From Betaproteobacteria bacterium RIFCSPLOWO2_02_FULL_67_26 (lineage in GTDB: Bacteria; Pseudomonadota; Gammaproteobacteria; Burkholderiales; SG8-41), in contig MERD01000123.1 in assembly GCA_001771935.1 (NCBI GenBank), positions 8,835-44,831 of the forward strand: DNA of 35,997 nt. Direction: 5' to 3'. Below are positions 28,049-35,997 of the stretch, piece by piece (the stretch's first letter is position 1; each line of letters opens with the position of its first letter). The notes beneath the pieces were generated by a model that searched no databases, was not told the origin of the DNA, and saw nothing but the letters and a program-made list of their open reading frames with translations. The position numbers and the translations under genes are program-made.

Positions 28049-29722
28049 ATGCGATCGGCCGCCGTACTGCTGCTTGCGCTCGGGATCCCGGGAAGCGCGC
28101 CGGCGTTGGAAACCGCGCACCGTCTCGCCGACTCCGACGCGCCGCATCTGGCGCTCGCCCGCGTCGAGCTGCTGCAGCCGCGTGACCCGGACGCGCCGCG
28201 CTGGGCCGAGTGGGAAGCGCTGCGCCTCACCTTGCTGGTCGGGCTCAGGCACAACGGCGAGGCCTTGGAGCGCGCGGCAGCGCTGCCGGCCGGCATGCCC
28301 CGGCCGGCGCTGCGCCAGAGCCTGCGGGCGGCCGCGCGCGCCGCGGTGGCCGAAGGGCAGGGCGCGACGGCGCGCGCTTACGCCTCGCGCCTGCTCTGGC
28401 AGCTCGAGCCGGCGCCCAATGAAGCGCGCGCCGCGCGGCTCCTCGTCATCGAGAGCTACGCCGCCGAGCGGCAAGGCGAGGCCGCGTTTCGGGCGATGCT
28501 GCGCTTCGAGCAGGATTACCGGCCGCTCGCGCGCGGCGTGGCCGAGCAGTTCGTCGAGCGGCTCCTCGATCTCGGCATGGAGAAGGAGGCCGTCAACTGG
28601 CTGGCGGGCCTCGACGATGCGAGCGCATTGAAGCTCCAGTTGCGGCTGCGGACCGGCCTCGCCGACGCCGATGCCGTGATTGCCCAGGCGCGCGCGCAGC
28701 TCGCCAAGGGCGGCGGGCCGGACTACTGGCAGGTGCTGGCGGCGGCGGCGGCGAAGCAGGGCAACGGCACGCTGCGCATCGAGGCGCTGGAGCGACTGCT
28801 GAATCACGGCGGCGGAAACGGCGCGCGCGTACAGCCGACGCCGGCGGCCGAGCTGTGGCAGGTCTACCAATCCGAAGCCCGGGTTGCCGCCAACGCGGGC
28901 CGCCTGCTGGCGGGGGACGACACGGCCTGGCTCGATTACGCCGCGCGCCGGCTGGGCGCGAGCCCGCAGCAGTCGCGGGCGCTCTACGCCCACGTCGCCC
29001 GCGACAGCGCGGCGCGCGACACGCGCCAGATCGCGCAACTGCAGCTGGTCTTCTCGCTCTATCAAAGCGGCCTCGATCGGGCCGCGTTGCGGCTGTTCGG
29101 CGACGACGGCGCGGATTCCGCGGGGGTTGATCCCCAGGCGCGGTACCTGCTCGGCAACATCGCGGAAGCGCGGAACGCTCCGCTGCTCGCCGTACGGTAT
29201 TGGCAGGGGCTTGCCCCGCCGCCCGACGCGAGCGCGGAGGAATGGGCGGTGCGGCTCGCGACGATGCAGTGGCGCTCCGGCGCGGCCGAAGCGGCCGCCG
29301 GCACGCTGCGCGCGCTGGCGAAGCGGGCGCAGCCGCTGCCGGACCCGGCGGCCGGACGCGCGCTCGCGCTCGCCCGGGAAATGCTCGCCGCGGCGAAGCC
29401 GGATCTCGCGCAGGAGATGCTCGCTGCGCTGCTGCCGCTCGCCGGACGCAGCCGCGCGCGCGAGATGCTCTACGCGCTGGGCGGGGCGGCGGAATCCGCG
29501 GCGCAGTTCGCGCGCGCCGCGGACTATTTCCTGCGCTCGGCGCTTGCGCTCGATTCGCCGGCGCCCGATGCGCCGGCGCTGCAAGCCCGGCTGGCTGCCG
29601 CAATGAACCTCGCGCGCGCGGGCTACCGGGATGACGCGCGCGCGCAGTTCCAGTGGGTGCTCAAGAACTCGAAGGACGCGGCGCACCTCGACACCGCGCG
29701 CCGGGAACTGTCCAGATTGTAG
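28049..29722 (+). CDS. Exported helical-repeat (TPR-like) protein, function unknown
   Basis: A 557-aa protein with an N-terminal signal peptide (RSAAVLLLALGIPGSAPA, probable cleavage before LETAHR near residue 20) and otherwise almost wholly alpha-helical, rich in alanine, leucine and arginine. Successive helix pairs of about 34 residues have TPR-like spacing (for example LARAGYRDDARAQFQWVLKN near the C-terminus, and similar ARY-LG-A patterns at about 370-400). I recognise no catalytic motif. It is probably a periplasmic scaffold, such as for outer-membrane or polysaccharide assembly, but that is inference. It stands alone between the rplS terminator and the lyase operon; a TAGAAT element six bases before the ATG suggests a leaderless transcript. 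Confidence 0.75.
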   Translation: MRSAAVLLLALGIPGSAPALETAHRLADSDAPHLALARVELLQPRDPDAPRWAEWEALRLTLLVGLRHNGEALERAAALPAGMPRPALRQSLRAAARAAVAEGQGATARAYASRLLWQLEPAPNEARAARLLVIESYAAERQGEAAFRAMLRFEQDYRPLARGVAEQFVERLLDLGMEKEAVNWLAGLDDASALKLQLRLRTGLADADAVIAQARAQLAKGGGPDYWQVLAAAAAKQGNGTLRIEALERLLNHGGGNGARVQPTPAAELWQVYQSEARVAANAGRLLAGDDTAWLDYAARRLGASPQQSRALYAHVARDSAARDTRQIAQLQLVFSLYQSGLDRAALRLFGDDGADSAGVDPQARYLLGNIAEARNAPLLAVRYWQGLAPPPDASAEEWAVRLATMQWRSGAAEAAAGTLRALAKRAQPLPDPAAGRALALAREMLAAAKPDLAQEMLAALLPLAGRSRAREMLYALGGAAESAAQFARAADYFLRSALALDSPAPDAPALQARLAAAMNLARAGYRDDARAQFQWVLKNSKDAAHLDTARRELSRL

Positions 29723-29747
29723 AAACGCCGACGCGCCGGGAAATCCC

Positions 29748-29777
29748 TTGTAATCGGGGCGGCTTGCGCGCTACGAT
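29748..29777 (+). promoter_or_regulatory. Candidate promoter for the lyase operon
   Basis: TTGTAA (29748-29753) and TACGAT (29772-29777) with an 18-bp spacer, each with 4 of 6 consensus matches, in the 136-bp gap before the small lyase subunit. A 6-bp inverted repeat (29821-29826 with 29839-29844) lies between it and the ribosome site and could be a leader hairpin. Confidence 0.4.
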
Positions 29778-29858
29778 TGCGGGCACAACAACAATATCCG
29801 TCGCATTTCCTTGTTCATCGCGGGCCTGCGTGTATGCCGGCCCGGTTCAGGAGTCGAA

Positions 29859-30140
29859 ATGATCCAGGTATTGGTACACGACAAGAAGGACACCGTCGGC
29901 GTCATCGTGATCGAGGGCGTCAAGGCCGGCCAGGAGCTGACCGGCTGGGTGATGGAGGACGATTCGACCATCAAGGTCAAGGCGCTGAACGACATACCGA
30001 TCGGGCACAAGCTCGCGCTGAAGGACATCGGCAACGGCGAGACCGTGATCAAGTACGGCTTCGACATCGGCAAAGCGGTCGCACCGATCAAGAAGGGCGA
30101 GCACGCGCACGTCCACAACATGAAAACCAAGCGCTGGTGA
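29859..30140 (+). CDS. suyA: Small subunit of a UxaA-family lyase, SuyA-like (sulfolactate sulfo-lyase alpha)
   Basis: A 93-aa protein made of a single SAF domain, the N-terminal part of altronate dehydratase-type enzymes. In SuyAB and related lyases this domain is a separate small subunit. Matching segments are [53 protein letters not shown] and the ending [12 protein letters not shown]. SuyAB splits (R)-sulfolactate into pyruvate and bisulfite; sister enzymes dehydrate altronate, galactarate or similar hydroxyacids. I recall the pattern as closest to SuyA, but the substrate cannot be fixed by reading alone. Start ATG 29859 has CAGGAG seven bases before it. It is followed by the large subunit after 16 nt. 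Confidence 0.75.
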   Translation: MIQVLVHDKKDTVGVIVIEGVKAGQELTGWVMEDDSTIKVKALNDIPIGHKLALKDIGNGETVIKYGFDIGKAVAPIKKGEHAHVHNMKTKRW

Positions 30141-30156
30141 GAGAGAGGGGCTACAA

Positions 30157-31326
30157 ATGATTTCAGGCAAGACCACGTTCCAGGGCTACCGCCGCGAGAA
30201 TGGGCGCGTCGGCATCCGCAATCACGTCCTCATCCTGCCGGTCGACGACCTGTCCAACGCCGCCGCCGAGGCGGTCGCCCACAACATCAAGGGCGCGATG
30301 GCGATCCCGCATCCCTATGGCCGGCTGCAGTTCGGCGCCGACCTGGATCTGCATTTCCGCACGTTGATCGGCGCCGGATCGAACCCAAACGTCGCTGCCG
30401 TCGTGGTGATCTGCATCGAAGAACAATGGGCCAAACGCGTCGTGGACGGCATCGCGAAGACCGGCAAGCCGGTTACCGGCTTCGGCATCGAGCTCCACGG
30501 CGACCACGACACGATCCTGCGCGCTTCCAAGGTCGCGAAGGAGTACGTGCAATGGGCGTCCGAGCTGCAGCGCGTGGAGTGCCCGATCAGCGACCTGTGG
30601 GTCTCCTGCAAGTGCGGCGAGTCGGACACCACTTCCGGTTGCGGCTCGAACCCCACGGTGGGCAACGCTTTCGACAAGCTGGAGCCGCTCGGCGTGACCC
30701 TGTGCTTCGGCGAGACCACGGAAATCACCGGCGGCGAGAACATCGTCGCCGACCGCTGCGCGACCCCGCAGGTGCGCGAGGCGTGGATGCGGGTATTCAA
30801 CCGCTACCAGGAAGTCATCGACCGGCACAAGACCAGCGACCTGATGGACTCGCAGCCGACCAAGGGCAACATCGCCGGCGGTCTCACCACCATCGAGGAG
30901 AAAGCGCTCGGCAACATCCAGAAAATCGGCAAGAAGTGCAAGGTGATCGGCGTGCTCGACAAGGCCGAGAGCCCGACCGGCCCGGGCCTGTGGTTCATGG
31001 ATTCGTCGTCGGCCGCGGCGGAAATGGTGACGCTGCTCGCCGCGGCGGGCTACGCCGTGCACTTCTTCCCGACCGGGCAGGGAAACGTCATCGGCAACCC
31101 GATCCTGCCGGTCATCAAGCTCACCGCCAATCCGCGCACGGCGCGCACCATGAGCGAGCACATCGACCTCGACGTCTCCGGCCTGCTGCAACGGCAGAAG
31201 AACATGGACCAGTGCGGCGACGAGCTGCTGCAAGCGATGCTGCGCACCTGCAACGGCCGGCTGACCTGCGCGGAGGCGCTCGGCCACCGCGAATTCGTTC
31301 TCACTCGGCTCTACGAGTCTGCGTGA
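30157..31326 (+). CDS. suyB: Large subunit of a UxaA-family lyase, SuyB-like (sulfolactate sulfo-lyase beta)
   Basis: A 389-aa catalytic subunit of the altronate dehydratase/SuyB family, presumably an iron-dependent lyase. Family segments include [20 protein letters not shown] at the start, [20 protein letters not shown] (cysteine-rich probable metal site near 145-165), [54 protein letters not shown] and [19 protein letters not shown]. The [19 protein letters not shown] stretch and the [17 protein letters not shown] stretch are those I associate with SuyB. A ribosome site GAGAGGGG precedes the ATG. A downstream ThDP enzyme and sulfatase-family gene are consistent with organosulfur use, but hydroxyacid dehydration remains possible. 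Confidence 0.75.
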   Translation: MISGKTTFQGYRRENGRVGIRNHVLILPVDDLSNAAAEAVAHNIKGAMAIPHPYGRLQFGADLDLHFRTLIGAGSNPNVAAVVVICIEEQWAKRVVDGIAKTGKPVTGFGIELHGDHDTILRASKVAKEYVQWASELQRVECPISDLWVSCKCGESDTTSGCGSNPTVGNAFDKLEPLGVTLCFGETTEITGGENIVADRCATPQVREAWMRVFNRYQEVIDRHKTSDLMDSQPTKGNIAGGLTTIEEKALGNIQKIGKKCKVIGVLDKAESPTGPGLWFMDSSSAAAEMVTLLAAAGYAVHFFPTGQGNVIGNPILPVIKLTANPRTARTMSEHIDLDVSGLLQRQKNMDQCGDELLQAMLRTCNGRLTCAEALGHREFVLTRLYESA

Positions 31327-31348
31327 GAACGCAGCCGGGCCCCGGTAC

Positions 31349-33007
31349 ATGACCCGGCTGCGTGGCGCAGATGTCCTCGCCCGCGCGCTGGCGGGCGCGG
31401 GCGTGCGGCACCTCTTCTCGCTGTCCGGGAACCAGATCATGCCGGTGTACGATGCCGCGCTCGATGCGCGGCTTTCGATCGTGCACGTGCGGCACGAAGG
31501 CGCGGCGGTGCACATGGCCGACGCGTGGGGGCGGCTCACCGGCGAGCCCGGCGTGGCATTGCTGACCGGAGGGCCCGGCCACGCCAACGGCGTCGGCGCG
31601 CTGTATACCGCTCTCTCCGGCGAGTCGCCGGTGGTGCTGCTTTCCGGGCACGCGCCGCTCGCCGAGCTCGGGCGCGGCGCGTTCCAGGAGATGGCGCAGG
31701 CCGATCTCGCCGCGCCGGTGACCAAGGCATCCTGGACCGCGCAACGCGCGGAGACACTGGGGGAGGACATGGCGCGTGCCCTGCGCATCGCCCGCTCGGG
31801 GCGCCCGGGGCCGGTGCACGTGAGCCTGCCGTTCGATGTCCTGGAGACGAAAGTCGAGGGCACCGCCGCCGTTGCCACGGGGGATGCGGCGCCCGCGGCG
31901 CAGCGGCTCGGCACATCCGCCGTGGACGCTGTCCTCGCCGAACTGACGCGCGCGCACCGTCCTCTGGTGCTGGTCGGGCCGGCCATGGCGAACGGGGCGG
32001 GACGCGCGGCTCGCGAGCGGCTCGCGGAGGCCGCCGGCGTGCCGGTCGTCTGCATGGAGAGCCCGCGCGGCGTGAACGATCCCGCGCTGGGCGCTTTTGC
32101 CGACGTGCTGCGCGAGGCCGATCTCGTGGTGCTGCTCGGCAAGCAGCTGGATTTCACGTTGCGCTTCGGCGCGCCGCCGGCGCTGGCCGGGGCTTGCCGC
32201 TTCATCGTCATCGATCCCGAGCCGGCCGCGCTGCAGCGCGCGCTGAGCACGCTCGCTTCCCCGGAGCGCGTGCCGCTGTCAGCGGTTGCCGACCCGCTCG
32301 TCGCGGCCGGCGAGCTGATCGAGCGATCGCGCGTGACCGGGCCGCAGCAGTGGGCGCGGGAAGTCGATTCAGCCATAAGATTCCGCCCCGCCGAGTGGAA
32401 AACCCTGGTTTCGCGGTCCGAAGGGGCGCTGCATCCGGTCGAGGTGGGCCGCGCCGTGCAGCAGGTCATCGACCGCGCCCGCGAGGCGGTGCTCATCGTC
32501 GACGGCGGGGAATTCGGGCAATGGGCTCAGGCGTGCACGAGCGCCCCGACGCGGCTCATCAACGGGCCCGGCGGCTCCATCGGTTCCGCCATCCCGTTTG
32601 CCCTTGCCGCGCGCATCGCGCGGCCCGATGCGACCGTCGTGGCCATGCTGGGCGACGGCACGTTCGGTTTTCACCTCGCCGAGATCGATACCGCGGCGCG
32701 CGCGCGGCTGCCGTTCCTGGCGGTCATCGGCAACGACGCCTGCTGGAACGCCGAGCACCAGATCCAGTTGCGGACCTACGGCCGCGAGCGCGCCCACGGC
32801 TGCGAGCTGCTGCCGGCGCGATACGACCAGGCCGCCGCGGCGCTGGGCGGGCATGGCGAGCACGTTGCGCGGGCCTCCGACCTGGCTGGCGCGCTGGAGC
32901 GGGCGCTGGGGTCGCAGCGGCCCGCGTGCGTGAACGTCATGGTCGAGCGCGTGGCGGCGCCGACCGTTGCCCGCGGCGCGCCATTGCGCGCCGGGGCGAT
33001 GCATTGA
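31349..33007 (+). CDS. Thiamine diphosphate-dependent enzyme of the acetolactate synthase/decarboxylase type
   Basis: A 552-aa three-domain ThDP enzyme. The pyrimidine-binding domain has the catalytic glutamate Glu 50 in VRHEGAAVHMADAWGRLTG. The central domain (about 185-320) has the PLVLVGPAMANGAGRAARE segment. The C-terminal domain has the cofactor motif GDGTFGFHLAE at 435 ending in GNDACWN. The family covers acetolactate synthase, sulfoacetaldehyde acetyltransferase, sulfopyruvate and oxalyl-CoA decarboxylases and glyoxylate carboligase; no subfamily can be chosen with certainty. It follows suyB by 22 nt and precedes the Fe-S gene by 10 nt, in one operon. Action on a 2-oxo acid made in the same pathway is inference. 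Confidence 0.88.
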   Translation: MTRLRGADVLARALAGAGVRHLFSLSGNQIMPVYDAALDARLSIVHVRHEGAAVHMADAWGRLTGEPGVALLTGGPGHANGVGALYTALSGESPVVLLSGHAPLAELGRGAFQEMAQADLAAPVTKASWTAQRAETLGEDMARALRIARSGRPGPVHVSLPFDVLETKVEGTAAVATGDAAPAAQRLGTSAVDAVLAELTRAHRPLVLVGPAMANGAGRAARERLAEAAGVPVVCMESPRGVNDPALGAFADVLREADLVVLLGKQLDFTLRFGAPPALAGACRFIVIDPEPAALQRALSTLASPERVPLSAVADPLVAAGELIERSRVTGPQQWAREVDSAIRFRPAEWKTLVSRSEGALHPVEVGRAVQQVIDRAREAVLIVDGGEFGQWAQACTSAPTRLINGPGGSIGSAIPFALAARIARPDATVVAMLGDGTFGFHLAEIDTAARARLPFLAVIGNDACWNAEHQIQLRTYGRERAHGCELLPARYDQAAAALGGHGEHVARASDLAGALERALGSQRPACVNVMVERVAAPTVARGAPLRAGAMH

Positions 33008-33017
33008 GCGCGGCCAC

Positions 33018-33740
33018 ATGAGCACGCTATGCGTAGCGGTCTGGCGCGGGCAGGAGTCCGGGCGATTCCAGGAGTTCGACGTGCCGCGCCGGGAGAGCCA
33101 GACCGTGCTCGATGTCGTCACTTATATCCAGCGCTCCCTCGATCCCACCCTGGCGTATAGGTTCGCGTGCCGTGTCGGCATGTGCGGCTCGTGCGCGATG
33201 ACCGTGAACGGGCGCGCGCGCTGGACCTGCCGCACCCACGTGGACAAGGTCGGGGAGAGCGGCCGGCTCGAGATCGCTCCGCTTCACAACCTGCCGGTGG
33301 TGCGCGATCTCGTCACCGACATGACGGACTTCTTCGACAAGTGGGCAAGGGCGCGCGGCCAGTTCCAGGGCGGGACGACCCGCAAGGACGAATTTGCGCG
33401 CGTCGCGCCCGACTCCCCGGCGCGGCGCCTGGCGGACGCGGCGATCGAATGCATCGGCTGCGGCGTGTGCTACAGCGCGTGCGACGTAGTCGCATGGAAC
33501 CCCGCCTATCTCGGGCCGGCGGCGCTGAACCGCGCCTGGACGCTGATGAACGATGCGCGCGACACCGGCAACCGCGCGCGGCTTGCGGCGGTGGCGGGCG
33601 ACGCCGGCTGCCACGCGTGCCATACGCACATGAGCTGCAGCGAACGCTGCCCCAAACAGATCGCCCCGACCGCCTCGATCGCCGGGTTGAAGCGAGCAAC
33701 GATCGCGGCGGCGCTCCGGGGCGATCTGGGTGATGGGTGA
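33018..33740 (+). CDS. Succinate dehydrogenase/fumarate reductase-type iron-sulfur subunit
   Basis: A 240-aa protein with all clusters of SdhB/FrdB. The [2Fe-2S] cysteines are Cys 51, 56, 59 and 71. The second group is Cys 145, 148, 151 and 155 (CIGCGVCYSAC), and the third is Cys 198/201, 207 and 211 (CHACHTHMSCSERCPK), giving [4Fe-4S] and [3Fe-4S]. Start ATG 33018 follows the ThDP gene by 10 nt. The last residues (DLGDG) and the stop come from a heptad array. The partner flavoprotein (SdhA/FrdA) is not next to it or elsewhere in the window. The ThDP and SuyAB neighbours suggest a specialised enzyme and not the TCA-cycle complex. Confidence 0.92.
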   Translation: MSTLCVAVWRGQESGRFQEFDVPRRESQTVLDVVTYIQRSLDPTLAYRFACRVGMCGSCAMTVNGRARWTCRTHVDKVGESGRLEIAPLHNLPVVRDLVTDMTDFFDKWARARGQFQGGTTRKDEFARVAPDSPARRLADAAIECIGCGVCYSACDVVAWNPAYLGPAALNRAWTLMNDARDTGNRARLAAVAGDAGCHACHTHMSCSERCPKQIAPTASIAGLKRATIAAALRGDLGDG

Positions 33741-33755
33741 TGAGTGATGAGAGAC
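33728..33755. repeat. Heptad array across the Fe-S subunit stop and anchor start (4 x 7 bp)
   Basis: Four 7-bp units, two GGGTGAT, one GAGTGAT and one GAGAGAC, the same units as at 21544. The array contains the stop of the Fe-S subunit gene (33738-33740) and the ATG of the next gene (33740-33742). Confidence 0.8.
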
Positions 33756-34093
33756 TGAGCGTGCGGACACAGGTGCTGTTGTGGACGGCGCAGCGGGCGA
33801 GCGCGGCGGTGCTGGCGATTTGCGTGGTCGTGCATCTCGCCACCATCATCTACGCGGTGCGCAACGGCCTGTCGGCGGCGGAGATCCTCGGCCGCACGCG
33901 GGGCAACGCCGCCTGGGCGGCGTTCTATACGTTGTTTGTGGCGGCCATTGCGGTACACGCGCCGATCGGGCTGCGGACCATCCTCGCCGAGACCTTCAGC
34001 TGGCGGGGACGCGCCCTCGACATCACCGTGTTGGCGGTCGCGCTCACGCTCGCGATGTGGGGCTTCCGCGCCGTCTACGCCGTGTTGATATGA
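33740..34093 (+). CDS. Small membrane anchor of a succinate dehydrogenase-type complex (first subunit)
   Basis: A 117-aa membrane protein with three hydrophobic helices (about 12-38, 55-78 and 92-115). A histidine in the first helix (LAICVVVHLATII) and HAPIGLRTI in the second could bind heme, as in SdhC/SdhD families. The start is unclear: ATG 33740 overlaps the upstream stop by one base and is made by the heptad array; GTG 33737 and GTG 33761 are also in frame. The first eight residues (MSDERLSV) would come largely from the repeat. It overlaps the next gene as ATGA. Confidence 0.8.
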   Translation: MSDERLSVRTQVLLWTAQRASAAVLAICVVVHLATIIYAVRNGLSAAEILGRTRGNAAWAAFYTLFVAAIAVHAPIGLRTILAETFSWRGRALDITVLAVALTLAMWGFRAVYAVLI

Positions 34094-34437
34094 AAAACGA
34101 CTTCCGCGCGCGCAACCACCCCGCCTACTGGGCGTTCATCGTGCACCGCGCGTCCGGCGTGCTGCTGGCGGCCTTCCTGCCGCTTCATTTCTGGGCGCTC
34201 GGACAGGCGCTGCACGGCGAGGCAAAGCTCGAGACGTTCCTGCGCTGGACCGACCAGCCGCTGGTCAAGCTCTGCGAGACGATGCTGGTGCTGCTGCTCG
34301 CCGCCCACATGACCGGTGGCGTGCGCCTGCTCGCGCTGGAGTTTTTGGCGTGGCGGGACTGGCAGAAGAGCCTGCTTGCGGCCGCGGCAGGCGTGGCGCT
34401 TGCCGCCGGGCTGGCATTTCTGCTGAACGTCGTTTGA
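34090..34437 (+). CDS. Small membrane anchor of a succinate dehydrogenase-type complex (second subunit)
   Basis: A 115-aa membrane protein with three helices (about 15-38, 57-80 and 90-113). It opens with NHPAYWAFIVHRASGVLLA, in which HRxSG is the quinone-site motif of SdhC-type cytochrome b subunits. A histidine in LPLHFWALG and another in AAHMTGGVRLLALE fit heme ligation, similar to the H-x-x-x-G-x-R-x-L pattern of SdhC. The ATG overlaps the preceding stop. With the Fe-S subunit it should form a membrane quinone-linked module, waiting for a flavoprotein partner. Confidence 0.82.
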   Translation: MKNDFRARNHPAYWAFIVHRASGVLLAAFLPLHFWALGQALHGEAKLETFLRWTDQPLVKLCETMLVLLLAAHMTGGVRLLALEFLAWRDWQKSLLAAAAGVALAAGLAFLLNVV

Positions 34438-34474
34438 CCCGGCAATCCCGGCATGCCTGCGGCGGTCACGCGCG

Positions 34475-35860
34475 ATGAAACGGCCCAACTTCCTGGTTAT
34501 CCTGATCGATGACCTGCGCTTCGACGAGTTCGGGGCCGGCGGGCACCCGTACCTGAAGACGCCGCACGTCGACCGCATCGCGCGCGAGGGCGCGCTGTTC
34601 GAGCGCGCATTTCACACCACGCCGATCTGCTCGCCGAACCGCGCGTCGGTGCTCACCGGCCAGTACGCGAGCCGCCACGGCATCATCGACAACGTCGCGC
34701 GCGATGCCGCGAGCCACCGGTTGCCGAACTACCACCTCGAGCTCAAGCGCCTCGGCTACGAGACCGCCCACATCGGCAAGTGGCACATGGGCAACGACGG
34801 CCAGCCGCGGCCGGGCTACGACCACTGGGTGAGCTTCGACGGGCACGGCCGGCTCAACGACCCGAGGCTGAACGAGCAGGGCCGGTACGTGCAGCGCACC
34901 GGCTACATTACCGACATCATGAACGCGATGGCGGTGGACTTCGTGAGCCGCGGGCACGACCGGCCGTGGTCGCTATTCTTCGCGCACAAGGCGGTGCACC
35001 CGGACGCGGAGCAGGCGGCGGACGGCACGTTCAAGATGGACGGGTATCGCCCCGCCGAGCGGCACAAGGACCTGTACCGCGGCTGCGTCTTCCCGAAAAA
35101 GCCCAACATGCTCCCCGCCGCCGAGATCGTGAAGCAGAAGCCGGCGTGGGAGGAGGCGCTCCGGCTGCGGACCAACGCGCAATCCCGCGCGCTGCTCGAC
35201 GCGATCCACGCCGGCACCCAGGAGGAAATCCGCCTGCGCGCCTGCATGATGGCGGCGGTGGACGAGGGCGTGGGCATGCTGCTCGCGGCGCTCGCAAGGA
35301 CCGGCCAGCTCGACGACACTTTCATCCTGTTCTTCGGCGACAACGGCTATTTCTTCGGCGAGCACGGGCTGGGGCCGGAGCGCCGGTTCGCGTACGAGGA
35401 AGGCATCCGCGCGCCGTTCATCGCGCGCTACCCGCGGCGCATCAAGGCCGGCACGCGCGTCAGGGATCTCGTCATCTGCCAGGACATCGCGCCGACGCTG
35501 ATCCAGCTCGCGGGCGGCAAGCCCGGGCCGCAGATCCAGGGGCGCTCGCTGCTGCCGCTCCTCGCTGGCGCCAGGGGAAAAGGCGGCGCCGGCTGGCGCA
35601 AGTCGTTCCTGATGGAGTACTGGGCCGAGAACGCGTACCCCTGGCTCGTCGGCATGACCTACAAGGCCGTGCGCACCCCCCGACACAAGTACATCCGGTG
35701 GGTGAACCGCGGCATGAACGGCGAGCTCGACGAACTGTACGATCTCGACCGGGACCCCTACGAGATTGCGAACGTCATCGGCCGCCCGGGCTATCGCGCG
35801 GTGCGCGACCGGTTGCGACGCGAGCTGCGGCGTCTGGTGGTCGAGGCGAACGGCCTGTAG
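34475..35860 (+). CDS. Sulfatase-family hydrolase
   Basis: A 461-aa alkaline-phosphatase-superfamily sulfatase. The formylglycine site is Cys 52 in CSPNRASVLTGQ, followed by SRHG. The usual fourth position serine of C-x-P-S-R is Asn. Calcium ligands are Asp 12, Asp 13 (LIDDLRFDEFG), Asp 289 and Asn 290 (FFGDNGYFFGEHG). Lys 102 and His 104 in HIGKWHMG complete the active site. No signal peptide is visible, so it may be cytoplasmic. There is no clear ribosome site, and a 37-nt gap separates it from the anchor gene. Substrate is unknown; arylsulfate, choline-sulfate or other organosulfates are possible. It may belong with the SuyAB-like genes. Confidence 0.85.
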   Translation: MKRPNFLVILIDDLRFDEFGAGGHPYLKTPHVDRIAREGALFERAFHTTPICSPNRASVLTGQYASRHGIIDNVARDAASHRLPNYHLELKRLGYETAHIGKWHMGNDGQPRPGYDHWVSFDGHGRLNDPRLNEQGRYVQRTGYITDIMNAMAVDFVSRGHDRPWSLFFAHKAVHPDAEQAADGTFKMDGYRPAERHKDLYRGCVFPKKPNMLPAAEIVKQKPAWEEALRLRTNAQSRALLDAIHAGTQEEIRLRACMMAAVDEGVGMLLAALARTGQLDDTFILFFGDNGYFFGEHGLGPERRFAYEEGIRAPFIARYPRRIKAGTRVRDLVICQDIAPTLIQLAGGKPGPQIQGRSLLPLLAGARGKGGAGWRKSFLMEYWAENAYPWLVGMTYKAVRTPRHKYIRWVNRGMNGELDELYDLDRDPYEIANVIGRPGYRAVRDRLRRELRRLVVEANGL

Positions 35861-35944
35861 CACGGCGCCTTGCTGCGGCAGGGGACCCTGGAGTAAGGTA
35901 AGGTGGTTAATTCGTCAACCAAGATCAATCATCAGGAGGTAATC

Positions 35945-35997
35945 ATGCGAATCGTGAAGTGGCTCGCCCTGCTGGCCGCGGCCGTCATGGCGTTCGC
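35945..35997 (+). CDS. N-terminus of an exported protein, cut by window end
   Basis: Only 17 codons are present: a basic start then a hydrophobic stretch (WLALLAAAVMAF) typical of a signal peptide. A strong ribosome site AGGAGGT (35934-35940) precedes the ATG by 4 nt. Position after a catabolic operon would suit a periplasmic solute-binding protein, but this cannot be decided here. The 84-nt gap before it has no promoter I would name; it contains a short hairpin around a TTCG loop (35904-35921). Confidence 0.6.
   Translation, partial: MRIVKWLALLAAAVMAF

Overview
The window is a GC-rich chromosomal segment (roughly two thirds G+C by eye) from a Gram-negative, most likely a betaproteobacterium of the Burkholderiales/Nitrosomonadales type. 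The evidence is gene order: the division and cell-wall cluster murG-murC-murB-ddl-ftsQ-ftsA-ftsZ-lpxC is followed by a DUF721 gene, an M23 peptidase, secA, argJ, a DUF815 ATPase, a Nudix/ThiE fusion, then yacG-zapD-coaE-pilD-pilC on the opposite strand. LpxC implies an LPS outer membrane.

Layout. 1-8377 (+): end of murG, then lipid II precursor synthesis and divisome genes, mostly joined by 4-nt ATGA overlaps, ending with lpxC behind its own candidate promoter and a TTG start. 8399-8842 (-): DciA-like gene, divergent from an M23/LytM peptidase. A strong terminator at 9808-9838 separates the peptidase from secA. argJ, a DUF815 ATPase, Nudix/ThiE and a VOC protein follow (+). 16350-22445 (-): yacG, zapD, coaE, pilD, pilC, a HlyC/CorC protein and a CcsA/YpjD-like protein. 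pilB, often the neighbour of pilC, is missing. 22484-23836 (+): ffh. 23887-25964 (-): an accessory patch with a 62-codon remnant of a second nitroreductase, a TumE-type toxin/antitoxin pair, and an intact NfsA-like nitroreductase. 26070-27966 (+): rpsP-rimM-trmD-rplS with promoter and terminator. 28049-29722 (+): a secreted helical-repeat protein. 29859-34437 (+): a catabolic operon with a SuyAB/UxaA-type lyase pair, a ThDP enzyme, a succinate-dehydrogenase-type Fe-S subunit and two small membrane anchors; a sulfatase-family protein follows at 34475-35860 and the first codons of an exported protein end the window.

Two signals go beyond ordinary annotation. First, at least six sites carry tandem 7-bp (heptad) repeats whose unit sequence differs between sites. 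They lie at gene ends and starts, and once inside murB, where exactly six heptads (42 nt, 14 codons) form an apparent in-frame insertion. They supply stop codons, start codons and terminal residues of essential genes. Second, the nitroreductase 3' end occurs twice as equal-length 189-bp direct repeats flanking a toxin-antitoxin module. The two copies differ at 26 positions, mostly synonymous, so the remnant looks like a once-functional diverged homologue and not a recent duplication.

The operon at 29859-34437 may degrade an organosulfonate (sulfolactate-like) or a hydroxyacid. It has an Fe-S subunit and membrane anchors but no flavoprotein in the window, so its full chemistry is unresolved.
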